Positions 26,268 to 35,553 of a stretch of DNA of 64,000 nt are shown piece after piece. The notes beneath the pieces are model-generated. The model worked only from the letters and a program-made list of their open reading frames with translations, searched no databases and was not told where the DNA came from. The position numbers and the translations under genes were made by a program. The stretch's first letter is position 1. Every line of letters begins with the position of its first letter. This DNA is from Flavobacteriaceae bacterium (GTDB taxonomy: Bacteria; Bacteroidota; Bacteroidia; Flavobacteriales; Flavobacteriaceae), in contig JAHQVM010000070.1 of NCBI GenBank assembly GCA_019634365.1, positions 1 through 64,000 of the forward strand, in the 5' to 3' direction.

Positions 26268-29200
26268 ATGAAACGCTATTTTACTCCCTCATTGGTATTT
26301 CTGTTTTCGTTTTTAATAGGCCTCTCCTCCTTACAAGGCCAAACCTATGACGAAAGTCTTTACGAAGCTCTTGAATACCGATTGGTGGGGCCCTTCCGTG
26401 GTGGCCGTAGTGCTGCCGTAACTGGAGTTCCCAACAAACCGAACCTATTTTACTTTGGTGCTACTGGGGGTGGTATCTGGAAAACCAAGGATGGCGGAAG
26501 AACATGGGAAAACATTAGTGATGGATTCTTTGGTGGCTCCATCGGCGCTATAGAAGTGGCAGAAAGTGATCCCAATGTAATATACGTGGGAGGCGGTGAA
26601 AAAACCGTACGTGGGAATGTTTCTTCTGGATATGGCATTTGGAAATCCGAAGACGCCGGTAAAAACTGGACACAAAGCGGTCTGGAAAAAGGACGGCATA
26701 TTCCTAGGATTGCCATTCATCCAAGAGACCATAACATCGTGTACGCAGCTGTTTTGGGGAATATCTATAAACCCACACAAGAACGCGGTGTCTATAAAAG
26801 TACCGACGGAGGGAAAACATGGCGAAAAACCCTCTTTTCCAACGAAAATGCTGGGGCCGTGGATTTGGCAATGGATCCCAATAACCCAAGGATTCTATAT
26901 GCTTCTACTTGGAACGTTCGGCGAACCCCATATAGCCTTAGCAGTGGTGGCGAAGGATCTGCCCTATGGAAAAGCACCGATAGTGGGGAGACTTGGAAAG
27001 AAATATCACAAAACAAAGGGTTTCCAACAGATACCTTAGGGATTATAGGAGTAACCGTTTCCCCTGTAAATAGTGAACGCGTTTGGGCCATCGTTGAAAA
27101 CAAGGATAAAGGGGGTGTCTACCGAAGTGACGACGGAGGTGAAACTTGGTCGCAGGTAAACAGCGAAAGAAAGTTGAGACAAAGAGCCTGGTATTACACC
27201 AGGATTTATGCCGACACCAAAGATGAGGATATCGTTTATGTTTTAAATGTGCGCTATCACAAGAGTACGGATGGTGGTAAAACCTACGAAACTTATAACG
27301 CTCCCCATGGAGATCATCATGACCTATGGATTGCACCTGAAAATCCTGACCGAATGATCATAGGTGACGATGGAGGGGCTCAAGTAACCTATGACGGAGG
27401 GGATACCTGGAGTACCTACCACAACCAGCCTACTTCTCAATTTTATCGAGTTACTACAGACAATGCCTTCCCCTATCGAATTTATGTTGCACAACAGGAT
27501 AATAGTACGATACGAATCCCTCATAGAACAGAGGGTTGGAACATAGACGAAGATGATTGGGAGCGCACAGCAGGAGGTGAAAGTGCCCATATCGCGATCG
27601 ACCCAGAGGACAATGACATCGTTTATGGCGGAAGCTATGATGGTTTTCTTACGCGATATAACCATAAAACCCGAACGGTTCGGAGTGTAAGTGTATGGCC
27701 AGATAACCCTATGGGGCACGGCGCTGAAGATATGAAATACCGCTTTCAGTGGAATTTCCCGATTTTCTTTTCACCCCACGATCCCAACAAACTGTATACC
27801 GCGTCCAACCATTTGCATATGAGCACCAACGAAGGGCAAAGTTGGGAGGTAATCAGTCCCGATCTTACGCGAAACGATCCGTCGAAACTCGGACCTTCAG
27901 GAGGACCCATTACAAAAGACAATACTTCGGTGGAATATTATTGTACCATATTCGCTGCTGCCGAGAGCCCAATTACCCCAGGATTACTCTGGGTAGGAAC
28001 CGATGATGGCTTGGTTCAGGTTTCAAGAAATGGTGGTCAGAACTGGGAGAATGTAACTCCCAAGGGGATGCCCGAATGGATGATGATTAATAGTATAGAA
28101 CCGTCCCGCTTCGATGCTGGAACATGTTACATTGCAGGAACCAAATACAAAACAGGAGATTTCACGCCCTATTTGTATAAGACTTCAGACTACGGAAAAA
28201 CCTGGAAACACATTACCAACGGTATTGCCTCGGAACATTTTACTAGGGTATTGCGGGAAGATCCGTCTCAAAAAGGCTTGCTTTATGCTGGAACCGAAAC
28301 AGGCATGTATGTATCCTTTAACGATGGTAACCAATGGCAACCTTTTCAACTCAATCTACCTATTGTTCCCATTACCGATCTTGCATTAAAAGATAATAAT
28401 CTTGTCGTGGCAACTCAGGGACGCAGTGTTTGGATCATTGACGATCTTACGGTATTGCATCAATTAAGTCAAGCAAACGGAAAAAAGAACTATCTCTTTA
28501 AACCCAAAGAAACGTACCGAATGGGCGGAGGCAGCAGAAAAGGCTCTTTAACCACCGGAACCAATCACCCTGCGGGTGTCATTACCTATTTCAATTTGGA
28601 AGACCCCGAAGACAAGGAAGTGAAACTAAGCTTCCTGAATGCCAAAAATGACACCTTGAAGACCTTCAGTACAAAGAGTAAGGAGAATAAATTGAAGGTG
28701 GAAAAAGGAGCCAATAAATTTGCTTGGAATACTCGCGGGGAAGGTGCAGAACGACTCAAAGGAATGATCCTGTGGTGGGCCAGCACCAATGCTCCCAAGG
28801 CAGTTCCGGGTCAATATAAAGTGGTTTTGGAAGTGGATGAAGAGGTGCAGTCTCAAACCTTTACCATTTCACCGGATAAAAATGCCGAAACAGATATCGC
28901 TGGCATGCAACTTCAGTATGATTTTATTTCCGATATCAACGAAACGGTGGACCGAGCTCACAAATCGATCAAGAAAATTCGAAAGATCAACGAACAATTG
29001 GAAGCATTTCAAAAACAGTACAAGGGCAATGCTCAAGTGAAAGACCTGCTCGAAAAGGCTAAAGACTTGAGCGAACAGTTTTCAGAAATTGAAAAAGCAC
29101 TGTACCAGACCAAAAATAGAAGTGGCCAAGATCCCTTGAATTTTCCCATAAAACTCACTAACAAATTGGCACACCTCAACAGTCTCGTGGGCATGGACGA

Positions 29201-29366
29201 TTTTCCACCCACTGAGCAAGATATCGCCGTAAAAAATGAGTTAACCCAACTAATTACTATTGAACTGGTGAAATTCGATGATTTGGTCTCCAAGGAAATT
29301 GGGGCTTTCAACGCTTCATTTAACGCGCTAAATCTAAACTATCTCTTTATTGAAGACGATAAGTAA
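26268..29366 (+). CDS. Exported BNR/VPS10-like beta-propeller protein
   Basis: A 1032-residue protein with a signal peptide ending near LQGQT (residue 26). At least ten Asp-box (BNR) motifs of the S.DGG.TW type are spread over residues 60-700, for example TKDGGRTWENI, STDSGETWKEI and SDDGGETWSQV, indicating one or two large beta-propellers as in sortilin/VPS10 or sialidase-like proteins. Residues 770-870 form a beta domain, followed by a helical coiled-coil C-terminus (about 885-1020). Often annotated as glycosyl hydrolase, but no catalytic residues can be assigned here. Probably periplasmic or surface located. There is no recognisable T9SS C-terminal signal. Confidence 0.88.
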   Translation: MKRYFTPSLVFLFSFLIGLSSLQGQTYDESLYEALEYRLVGPFRGGRSAAVTGVPNKPNLFYFGATGGGIWKTKDGGRTWENISDGFFGGSIGAIEVAESDPNVIYVGGGEKTVRGNVSSGYGIWKSEDAGKNWTQSGLEKGRHIPRIAIHPRDHNIVYAAVLGNIYKPTQERGVYKSTDGGKTWRKTLFSNENAGAVDLAMDPNNPRILYASTWNVRRTPYSLSSGGEGSALWKSTDSGETWKEISQNKGFPTDTLGIIGVTVSPVNSERVWAIVENKDKGGVYRSDDGGETWSQVNSERKLRQRAWYYTRIYADTKDEDIVYVLNVRYHKSTDGGKTYETYNAPHGDHHDLWIAPENPDRMIIGDDGGAQVTYDGGDTWSTYHNQPTSQFYRVTTDNAFPYRIYVAQQDNSTIRIPHRTEGWNIDEDDWERTAGGESAHIAIDPEDNDIVYGGSYDGFLTRYNHKTRTVRSVSVWPDNPMGHGAEDMKYRFQWNFPIFFSPHDPNKLYTASNHLHMSTNEGQSWEVISPDLTRNDPSKLGPSGGPITKDNTSVEYYCTIFAAAESPITPGLLWVGTDDGLVQVSRNGGQNWENVTPKGMPEWMMINSIEPSRFDAGTCYIAGTKYKTGDFTPYLYKTSDYGKTWKHITNGIASEHFTRVLREDPSQKGLLYAGTETGMYVSFNDGNQWQPFQLNLPIVPITDLALKDNNLVVATQGRSVWIIDDLTVLHQLSQANGKKNYLFKPKETYRMGGGSRKGSLTTGTNHPAGVITYFNLEDPEDKEVKLSFLNAKNDTLKTFSTKSKENKLKVEKGANKFAWNTRGEGAERLKGMILWWASTNAPKAVPGQYKVVLEVDEEVQSQTFTISPDKNAETDIAGMQLQYDFISDINETVDRAHKSIKKIRKINEQLEAFQKQYKGNAQVKDLLEKAKDLSEQFSEIEKALYQTKNRSGQDPLNFPIKLTNKLAHLNSLVGMDDFPPTEQDIAVKNELTQLITIELVKFDDLVSKEIGAFNASFNALNLNYLFIEDDK

Positions 29367-29377
29367 GCGTATCTTTG
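29350..29377 (+). promoter_or_regulatory. Promoter of hemJ (TTG-N17-TATCTTTG)
   Basis: TTG at 29350-29352, a 17-base spacer and TATCTTTG at 29370-29377 match the flavobacterial -33/-7 consensus exactly. It overlaps the end of the BNR gene and ends 7 bases before the hemJ ATG, giving a near-leaderless mRNA. Confidence 0.75.
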
Positions 29378-29384
29378 TACCCGT

Positions 29385-29930
29385 ATGGAATACAATTATA
29401 TAAAATCACTGCATCTCATTTTTGTAATCACTTGGTTTGCAGGATTATTTTACATAGTTCGTCTATTTGTATACCAAATTGAAGCCTCCCAGAAACCTTC
29501 GCCGGATCGGGAAATATTAGGAGCACAATTAAAGATCATGGCCAAACGCCTATGGTATATCATTACCTGGCCGTCTATGATACTAAGTATCTTCTTTGCT
29601 GTTTGGCTGCTATATATACGGCCCTTTTATATAAGCGATGCTTGGATGCAGGTAAAACTGGGATTTGTAGTACTATTGATTATCTATCACATAAAATGTC
29701 ATTTTTACTTCAAACAATTGCAGCAGGATATTGTAAAGCATTCCTCCAATTATATGCGGCTCTTTAACGAAGGGGCCACCATTATTTTGTTCGCTGTCGT
29801 TTTTCTGGTCATACTGAAAAATGCAATCAACTGGATTTACGGGGTACTTGGAATTGTCATCTTCAGTATTTTGATCATGCTCGGGTTCCGATTCTACAAG
29901 CGATTGCGCGAAAAAAAAGGGACCAAATAA
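29385..29930 (+). CDS. hemJ: Protoporphyrinogen oxidase HemJ
   Basis: A 181-residue membrane protein with about five helices, including the N-terminal KSLHLIFVITWFAGLFYIVRLFVY (conserved His10) and WMQVKLGFVVLLIIYHIKCH. Length and motifs match the UPF0093/HemJ family, which oxidises protoporphyrinogen IX to protoporphyrin IX in heme synthesis at the inner membrane. The kinase gene downstream begins 66 bases after its stop and may be co-transcribed. A C-terminal extra helix and basic tail are present. Confidence 0.92.
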   Translation: MEYNYIKSLHLIFVITWFAGLFYIVRLFVYQIEASQKPSPDREILGAQLKIMAKRLWYIITWPSMILSIFFAVWLLYIRPFYISDAWMQVKLGFVVLLIIYHIKCHFYFKQLQQDIVKHSSNYMRLFNEGATIILFAVVFLVILKNAINWIYGVLGIVIFSILIMLGFRFYKRLREKKGTK

Positions 29931-29995
29931 AATATTGAACCCTCATTTTAACGTTTGGTTCAATTATTGTTATCTTCAGAAGCAAATTGAACCCT

Positions 29996-31450
29996 ATGGG
30001 ATTGCTAAAATCGCTGCGCTTCCGAATCTTCCTATCCATGCTCCTTTTGGTGGTAACCGCTTCCATACTTATAGCGGTCGTTACCATCTACCAATACCGG
30101 GAAGAGGCTCAGGATTACCATAGGGAACGTTTACAGCGTAAAGAAACCGCCATTACCAAAAACATTGAGTACGTATTAAAGAATACTACCTACCCCATTG
30201 AGACCGAGAATATTCCACTTATTTTCAAAAACAAGATTTACGAAATTAAGGATGTCAATAATCTGGAAATTTACTTTTACGATCTCGATGGAAAACTTCT
30301 GAAATCTTCGAGGGCCTCTTTTCTGAAAGATACTTCCCATGCGAGGCTTCCACGGGAAATTCTGGAGAATTTGGAATCTGCCGCCGAAAAACGGTATCTA
30401 GAAGAATTTGAGGAAGAAGGACAGAAATACCAATCTTCTTATTTCTATATCACAGACCCTTCATTTAAACCCCTGGCCATCCTCAATTTACCCTATATTG
30501 AGGACGACGACCTGATTAATAAGGAACTCAAGGAAAACCTTACGCGAATGGGAATTGCATATTTCCTAATGCTCTTATTTGCCATTGCCCTGGCCTATTT
30601 TCTCTCAAAATACATAACACGCTCCCTGAACCAAGTAAGTGAGAAGATTAACGAAACGCGACTCGATAAGCGCAACAAAAAAATAGAATTGGATTCCAAT
30701 ACCACCCAAGAGATTTCCAACTTGGTGATGGCATACAATGGAATGATCGATGAACTCGAAGTGAGTGCCGCACAATTGGCCGCCAGTGAACGAGAAGCCG
30801 CCTGGCGTGAAATGGCCAAACAGGTGGCGCATGAGATCAAAAATCCTTTAACTCCTATGCGCCTAACGGTGCAGAGTTTTTTGAGAAAATTCGATCCCAG
30901 CGATGAAAACATCAACGAAAAATTGGCGGAATACAGCAATACGCTTATTCAGCAAATTGATACCATGAGTTCCATTGCATCGGCGTTTTCTACCTATGCC
31001 GATATGCCCGCACAACAGGATGAAACGCTCAACGTGGTGCGAATCACAAAACTGGCTATCGAGATTTTCAACGAAGACTATATTTATTTCTTTTCGGATG
31101 AGGACGAGATCATTTCAAAATTCGATCGTACCCAATTAATCCGAGTAGTAACCAATCTTGTAAAGAATAGCATTCAGGCAATCGAACAGAAACAACCCGA
31201 AAATCCAAGAATAGACGTAACCGTTTCTACCAATGAAGAAGCCACTCAAATCATTGTTAAGGACAACGGGATCGGTATATCTGAACTTAATAAGGACAAG
31301 GTCTTCGAGCCTAAATTTACTACTAAATCCAGCGGGATGGGATTGGGATTGGCCATGGTAAAGAATATTGTCGAAACCTATGGCGGCGGGATCACTTTGC
31401 AGTCTGTTGAAGGTGAAGGAACCACCTTTGTGGTTTCGGTCCCGAAATAG
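29996..31450 (+). CDS. Membrane sensor histidine kinase (NtrY-like)
   Basis: About 484 residues from the ATG at 29996 (a TTG three codons upstream is equally possible). Two membrane helices (about 8-30 and 185-205) flank a periplasmic sensor domain. A HAMP domain (about 207-260), HisKA with VAHEIKNPLTPMRLTVQSF and a HATPase domain with NLVKNSIQAIEQ, VKDNGIGIS and GMGLGLAMVKNIV follow. The HEIKNPLTP box resembles NtrY-class kinases. No response regulator is adjacent, so this is an orphan kinase locally. Signal unknown. Confidence 0.93.
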   Translation: MGLLKSLRFRIFLSMLLLVVTASILIAVVTIYQYREEAQDYHRERLQRKETAITKNIEYVLKNTTYPIETENIPLIFKNKIYEIKDVNNLEIYFYDLDGKLLKSSRASFLKDTSHARLPREILENLESAAEKRYLEEFEEEGQKYQSSYFYITDPSFKPLAILNLPYIEDDDLINKELKENLTRMGIAYFLMLLFAIALAYFLSKYITRSLNQVSEKINETRLDKRNKKIELDSNTTQEISNLVMAYNGMIDELEVSAAQLAASEREAAWREMAKQVAHEIKNPLTPMRLTVQSFLRKFDPSDENINEKLAEYSNTLIQQIDTMSSIASAFSTYADMPAQQDETLNVVRITKLAIEIFNEDYIYFFSDEDEIISKFDRTQLIRVVTNLVKNSIQAIEQKQPENPRIDVTVSTNEEATQIIVKDNGIGISELNKDKVFEPKFTTKSSGMGLGLAMVKNIVETYGGGITLQSVEGEGTTFVVSVPK

Positions 31451-31529
31451 GAATCAATTACCTTTTTGGTTTTGAAAAGGGCGCATCTTTGGCTAAATTG
31501 CACGCCTAACTTCCCCAAAAACTTTCAGG

Positions 31530-32312
31530 ATGGATTACGAAAATATTTTATGCGACTTCAACGAAGGCCTTACCACCATCACCATTAACAGACCAACCAA
31601 GTTGAATGCACTCAACAAAGCAACTATCAAAGAACTTCATGAAGCCTTTAAGGAGGCAGATAAGGACAATGACACCAAGGTGATCATTATCACAGGAAGC
31701 GGAGAGAAAGCTTTTGTTGCCGGTGCCGATATCAGCGAATTTGCCGATTATTCGGTATCACAAGGAGAACGGTTGGCAGCGCAAGGGCAAGCCCTGTTGT
31801 TCGATTTTGTAGCCCATTTAGGAACTCCTGTTATTGCGGCTATCAATGGATTTGCCTTAGGCGGTGGTTTGGAATTGGCGATGTCTGCACATTTCAGAAT
31901 TGCCAGTGATAATGCCAAAATGGGATTGCCCGAGGTTTCCTTGGGGGTAATTCCCGGATATGGAGGCACACAGCGTTTGCCACAGTTAGTTGGTAAAGGT
32001 CGCGCTATGGAGATGATTATGACGGCTGGAATGGTTTCGGCTCAGGATGCGCTTTCTTACGGATTGGTAAATCATGTGGTCACCCAAGAAGAATTGCTTC
32101 CATTGGCCGAAAAAATTGCTGGCAAAATCATGAGAAATTCATCCGTCGCAGTCGCTGCTGCAATCAATTCAGTAAATGCTGGGTTTGAAGACGGAGAAAA
32201 CGGTTTCGATACCGAAATCACCGAATTTGGAAAATGTTTTGGAACGGCCGACTTTAAGGAAGGGACGCAAGCTTTTCTTGAAAAACGCAAACCAGAATTT
32301 CCGGGTAAATAA
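31530..32312 (+). CDS. Enoyl-CoA hydratase/isomerase family protein
   Basis: A 260-residue crotonase of normal length. The CoA-binding and oxyanion-hole segments AFVAGADISEFADY and INGFALGGGLELAMSAHFRIAS are intact, and the catalytic glutamate region LPEVSLGVIPGYGGTQRL has both expected Glu positions. It most likely hydrates trans-2-enoyl-CoA in fatty acid or amino acid degradation. The chain length it uses cannot be told. It is flanked by unrelated genes. Confidence 0.94.
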   Translation: MDYENILCDFNEGLTTITINRPTKLNALNKATIKELHEAFKEADKDNDTKVIIITGSGEKAFVAGADISEFADYSVSQGERLAAQGQALLFDFVAHLGTPVIAAINGFALGGGLELAMSAHFRIASDNAKMGLPEVSLGVIPGYGGTQRLPQLVGKGRAMEMIMTAGMVSAQDALSYGLVNHVVTQEELLPLAEKIAGKIMRNSSVAVAAAINSVNAGFEDGENGFDTEITEFGKCFGTADFKEGTQAFLEKRKPEFPGK

Positions 32313-32373
32313 AATACGCTCACCCTTGAACACGCAATACTTGAAATCTTCATCTTTCTTGTATAAAGTATTT

Positions 32374-32405
32374 GGAATAATTCCTATATTTTAGGGAATA
32401 ATTCC
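32374..32405. promoter_or_regulatory. Twin palindromes upstream of the radical SAM gene
   Basis: GGAATAATTCC occurs exactly twice, at 32374-32384 and 32395-32405, start-to-start distance 21 bases (two helical turns). Each is a palindrome with a central A. Position 47-78 bases before the radical SAM start codon suggests an operator for a dimeric regulator. Confidence 0.55.
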
Positions 32406-32451
32406 ATATTATTTTTAATTTTAATGGTAGAAAATTCCATTAAAGTTAATC

Positions 32452-33519
32452 ATGCCCCAATCTATAAAAGGCCGAGGAGCCCAGAAGAAAGTGCACAATC
32501 GATTTTTCGAATTGAAGCACGAGGTACTGGACGAATATCTCAACTTCTGTGAATTGGATGGAGAACTTGCAGACAAAAATAAAACACAATACATAGATGT
32601 GTTTCCCAAAACCTTCGTGAACAAGGTAACCAGCCCAGATGTAGGTATGATGTACTCTGCCAACCCCTATCAAGGATGCGAACACGGTTGTATTTATTGC
32701 TATGCCAGAAACTCCCATGAGTATTGGGGTTATGGGGCTGGAGTTGATTTTGAAAGGAATATTCTGATCAAGAAAAACGCTCCCGTACTTCTAGAAAAAA
32801 AGATTACCCAAAAAAACTGGAAAGGAGATACCATAGTGTTTTCCGGAAATACAGATTGCTATCAACCTATAGAACGCCGTCTTGAAATCACACGAAAGTG
32901 TTTAGAGGTGATGTTGAAATGGAAAAACCCAACCGGCATTATTACCAAAAACTCCTTAATCCTTCGCGACTTGGAGCTCCTCAAGGAAATGGCCCAATAC
33001 AATACCATTGGGGTAAATATTTCAATTACCTCATTATCTGAAGAAACACGAAGAATCCTGGAGCCAAGGACGGCAAGTATAAAGAACCGACTGAAAACAG
33101 TGGAAATCCTTTCTCGCAACAATATCCCGGTCAATGTAATGATTGCCCCTATCATCCCATCACTCAATAGTCATGAAATCCTGCCCCTGATCGAAAAGGT
33201 AGCTTCGTTGGGCGCAAAAAGCATTGCCCATACCATCGTAAGGCTCAATGGTCAGATTACAGAAATCTTCGAAGATTGGGTTCGTAAAAAGCTCCCGCAT
33301 CGGGCCGATCGAATCTTACATCAGATAGCCGAATGTCATGGCGGCACATTAAACGATAGCCAATGGGGGCGCAGAATGAGAGGAGAAGGAATTATTGCCA
33401 AGCAAATATCGGATACCATTCGATTGGGAAAGGCAAAATATATGAAAGGGCGAAAAATGCCCGCTTTGGATAATTCACATTATCTGGATTTAAAAAATCC
33501 GCAGCGCACTCTTTTTTAA
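32452..33519 (+). CDS. PA0069-family radical SAM protein
   Basis: A 355-residue radical SAM enzyme. The cluster-binding cysteines are in the GCEHGCIYCYARNSHEYWGY stretch (CxxxCxYC), followed by a TIM-barrel-like core with VFSGNTDCYQP and PTGIITKNSLILRDLELL. The family is related to spore photoproduct lyase SplB and widely conserved in Bacteroidota and Pseudomonadota, but no reaction is firmly assigned. It uses SAM and a 4Fe-4S cluster to make a radical. A pair of identical palindromes precedes it, implying regulated expression. It converges on the HD hydrolase gene with a 1-base gap. Confidence 0.92.
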   Translation: MPQSIKGRGAQKKVHNRFFELKHEVLDEYLNFCELDGELADKNKTQYIDVFPKTFVNKVTSPDVGMMYSANPYQGCEHGCIYCYARNSHEYWGYGAGVDFERNILIKKNAPVLLEKKITQKNWKGDTIVFSGNTDCYQPIERRLEITRKCLEVMLKWKNPTGIITKNSLILRDLELLKEMAQYNTIGVNISITSLSEETRRILEPRTASIKNRLKTVEILSRNNIPVNVMIAPIIPSLNSHEILPLIEKVASLGAKSIAHTIVRLNGQITEIFEDWVRKKLPHRADRILHQIAECHGGTLNDSQWGRRMRGEGIIAKQISDTIRLGKAKYMKGRKMPALDNSHYLDLKNPQRTLF

Positions 33520-33520
33520 G

Positions 33521-34180
33521 TTATGCTTCGCCATTCCATTCGGCATAGAATCGCTCGAGAAATGCTTCCAGAAAATCATGCCTCCTTTGGGCCATTTTTC
33601 TTCCTGTTTCCGTATGCATCTTATCCTTCAGTAAGAGTAGCTTTTCGTAAAAGTGATTTATTGTAGGTGCTTCGGAAGCTCGATATTCTTCAGGAGTCAT
33701 ATTTAGGTTCGGGGGAATAGAAGGATCGTACAAGCTTCTGTTTTTAAATCCGCCATAATTAAAGGTTCTGGCAATCCCAATAGCTCCTAAGGCATCCAAA
33801 CGATCGGCATCCTGAACCACCCGAAGCTCGAGTGAGTCAAAATTTTTCGCAACATTGCCCCCTTTAAAAGAAACGTTTTCAATAATAGCGACCACATGAT
33901 CGATGGTTGCTTGCTTGGCTCCTAATGCTCCCAGAATCTCCTGTGCCTTTTGTGGACCCACCGTTTCATCACCATCATGAAATTTGGCATCGGCCACATC
34001 ATGAAGCAAGGCTCCTAGTGCCACCACATCGATATCTACCTTCTCTGTTTTCCCAATGGATAGTGCATTTTTATAAACCCGTTCGGTATGGAACCAATCA
34101 TGCCCTCCTTCGGCAGTAGCCAATTCTTCCTTCACAAAATCCTTGGTTTTTTGGATAAGGGTATCAGACTTTGATGGCAT
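33521..34180 (-). CDS. HD-domain phosphohydrolase
   Basis: A 219-residue protein with the HD metal-site motifs: GGHDWFHTERVYKNAL, LLHDVADAKFHDGD and VQDADRLDALGAIGIART. It resembles the YedJ/YpgQ group of small HD hydrolases, which act on nucleotides or related phosphates. The start overlaps the acyltransferase gene by 17 bases, so the two form an operon. Substrate unknown. No regulatory domain is present. Confidence 0.9.
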   Translation of the reverse strand: MPSKSDTLIQKTKDFVKEELATAEGGHDWFHTERVYKNALSIGKTEKVDIDVVALGALLHDVADAKFHDGDETVGPQKAQEILGALGAKQATIDHVVAIIENVSFKGGNVAKNFDSLELRVVQDADRLDALGAIGIARTFNYGGFKNRSLYDPSIPPNLNMTPEEYRASEAPTINHFYEKLLLLKDKMHTETGRKMAQRRHDFLEAFLERFYAEWNGEA

Positions 34181-34901
34181 CTTTAATTTGCGTTTCTATG
34201 ATTTTTATAAGTTCTGTATGATCTGGATAATCTTTCAGCTGAATGGGGGCATGTACTTTTATTCTTAAATGCGTGCCTAACCCCATGGGAAACTTGCCAT
34301 AGCGAATCGTTTTCCAGGAGTCATTAATGGTAATGGGAAGCACGATCGCCGAGGGGATCCTTTCGAACAAGGTGAGCAACCCTTTTACTTGGAACGGTCG
34401 CGGGTTACCATCCCTACTCCGTGTACCTTCAGGAAAAATAACGGCTGCACGCTTATGGGTTTCAATATAATCTGCAAATTTCTCGATGGCAGCAATGGCC
34501 TGTTTTGGATCCTTTCTATCTATTAAGGCCGATCCGCCGTGACGCAGGTTATAAGAAACGCTGGGTATTCCCCTTCCCAACTCTATTTTACTAATGAACT
34601 TAGGATGATGCTTCCGCAGGTACCAGATGATCGGCGGGATGTCGAACATACTCTGATGGTTGGAAACAATGATCACCGGTTGTCCTTTTGGGACATGATG
34701 GGAGTGATCGCAAGAAAATCGGGTGCCCAAAATATTCTGACAGCGCATGAGCATGAACTGCAGCCCATCTACTGCCACCTTATGAGCCTGATAACCCAAT
34801 AAGTTCAACGTGATCCATTGAATGGGGTGGAAAACTACAAGGGTAATTCCGAAGAAAATGAAGTAAACAACGGATATGGGATACGAGAGCAGTTTAACCA
34901 T
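34164..34901 (-). CDS. 1-acyl-sn-glycerol-3-phosphate acyltransferase (PlsC-like)
   Basis: A 245-residue membrane-associated enzyme with an N-terminal hydrophobic segment (LLSYPISVVYFIFFGITLVVF), the catalytic NHQSMFD motif (HX4D), GGSALIDRKDP, and the FPEGTRSRDG substrate motif. It should transfer an acyl chain to lysophosphatidic acid in phospholipid synthesis. It overlaps the HD hydrolase gene by 17 bases. Family membership is clear; acceptor specificity is inferred. Confidence 0.92.
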   Translation of the reverse strand: MVKLLSYPISVVYFIFFGITLVVFHPIQWITLNLLGYQAHKVAVDGLQFMLMRCQNILGTRFSCDHSHHVPKGQPVIIVSNHQSMFDIPPIIWYLRKHHPKFISKIELGRGIPSVSYNLRHGGSALIDRKDPKQAIAAIEKFADYIETHKRAAVIFPEGTRSRDGNPRPFQVKGLLTLFERIPSAIVLPITINDSWKTIRYGKFPMGLGTHLRIKVHAPIQLKDYPDHTELIKIIETQIKDAIKV

Positions 34902-34911
34902 AGATCAAAAA

Positions 34912-34941
34912 TAAAAAAACCGCCCCAAATGGAGGGACGGT
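34912..34941 (-). terminator. Terminator of the bacilliredoxin gene
   Basis: Stem ACCGCCCC / GGGACGGT (34919-34926 and 34934-34941, one mismatch) with a T run on the minus strand. It lies between the bacilliredoxin gene and the acyltransferase gene. Confidence 0.8.
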
Positions 34942-34966
34942 TCTGTATTTCAAAAATATGAAGTTC

Positions 34967-35377
34967 TTAACAGTACTCGTCGTAAGCACCTTTTAGGTTT
35001 TCCGCGATTAAATCGGCAGATCTACCTTCGATATGGTGTCGCTCCAACATATGCACCAATTCCCCATTCTTGAACAACGCCATAGAAGGTGAACTTGGTG
35101 GAAATGGAACCATTTGGGCACGAGCTGCATCCACAGCCTCGAAGTCTACACCGGCAAAAACCGTCACCAATTGATCCGGAGTCTTCGTGTTTTGCAAGGA
35201 AATTCTTGCGCCGGGACGCGCATTAGCAGCCGCACATCCGCACACTGAATTCACTACTACAAGAGTAGTTCCTTCCTTGGCAAGTGCATCACTTACGTCT
35301 TGAGCTGAAAACAATTCGGAAAAACCAATATTGGTTAGGTCTTCTCGCATGGGTTTTACCAATTCTGGAGGGTACAT
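34967..35377 (-). CDS. Bacilliredoxin-like BrxA/BrxB family protein
   Basis: A 136-residue thioredoxin-fold protein with the CGC active-site motif in VNSVCGCAAANARPG, and the typical VFAGVDFEAVDAARAQM and FPPSSPSMALFKNGELVHMLERHHIEG segments. In Bacillus, BrxA/BrxB remove bacillithiol from oxidised proteins; some flavobacteria are thought to use bacillithiol, so a similar role is likely. It is monocistronic with a terminator downstream. An additional terminal Cys is present. Confidence 0.93.
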   Translation of the reverse strand: MYPPELVKPMREDLTNIGFSELFSAQDVSDALAKEGTTLVVVNSVCGCAAANARPGARISLQNTKTPDQLVTVFAGVDFEAVDAARAQMVPFPPSSPSMALFKNGELVHMLERHHIEGRSADLIAENLKGAYDEYC

Positions 35378-35524
35378 ATATATTTATTTTAAATGTGTAA
35401 CAATTAAGGTACAAAGATAACTAATTTACACGATAAGGTTCTAGACCTTAAACGTTAAAGAGTTGATAAAGCCCCTTGGGTTTCATCGGCACAAAAGACC
35501 TAAAAATACTCCTTGAGAATGACG

Positions 35525-35532
35525 TACCTTTG
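35525..35532 (+). promoter_or_regulatory. Candidate -7 box before the TerB/J-domain gene
   Basis: TACCTTTG matches TAnnTTTG and lies 21 bases before the start codon. No TTG is found at the ideal upstream distance. Confidence 0.4.
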
Positions 35533-35553
35533 CTCCATTAATACTGAGAAGAA

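Noticed and set aside
31465-31491. CATCTTTG box before the enoyl-CoA hydratase gene
   Set aside because: Lacks the T of TAnnTTTG and the TTG spacing is 15, too short to call a promoter confidently.
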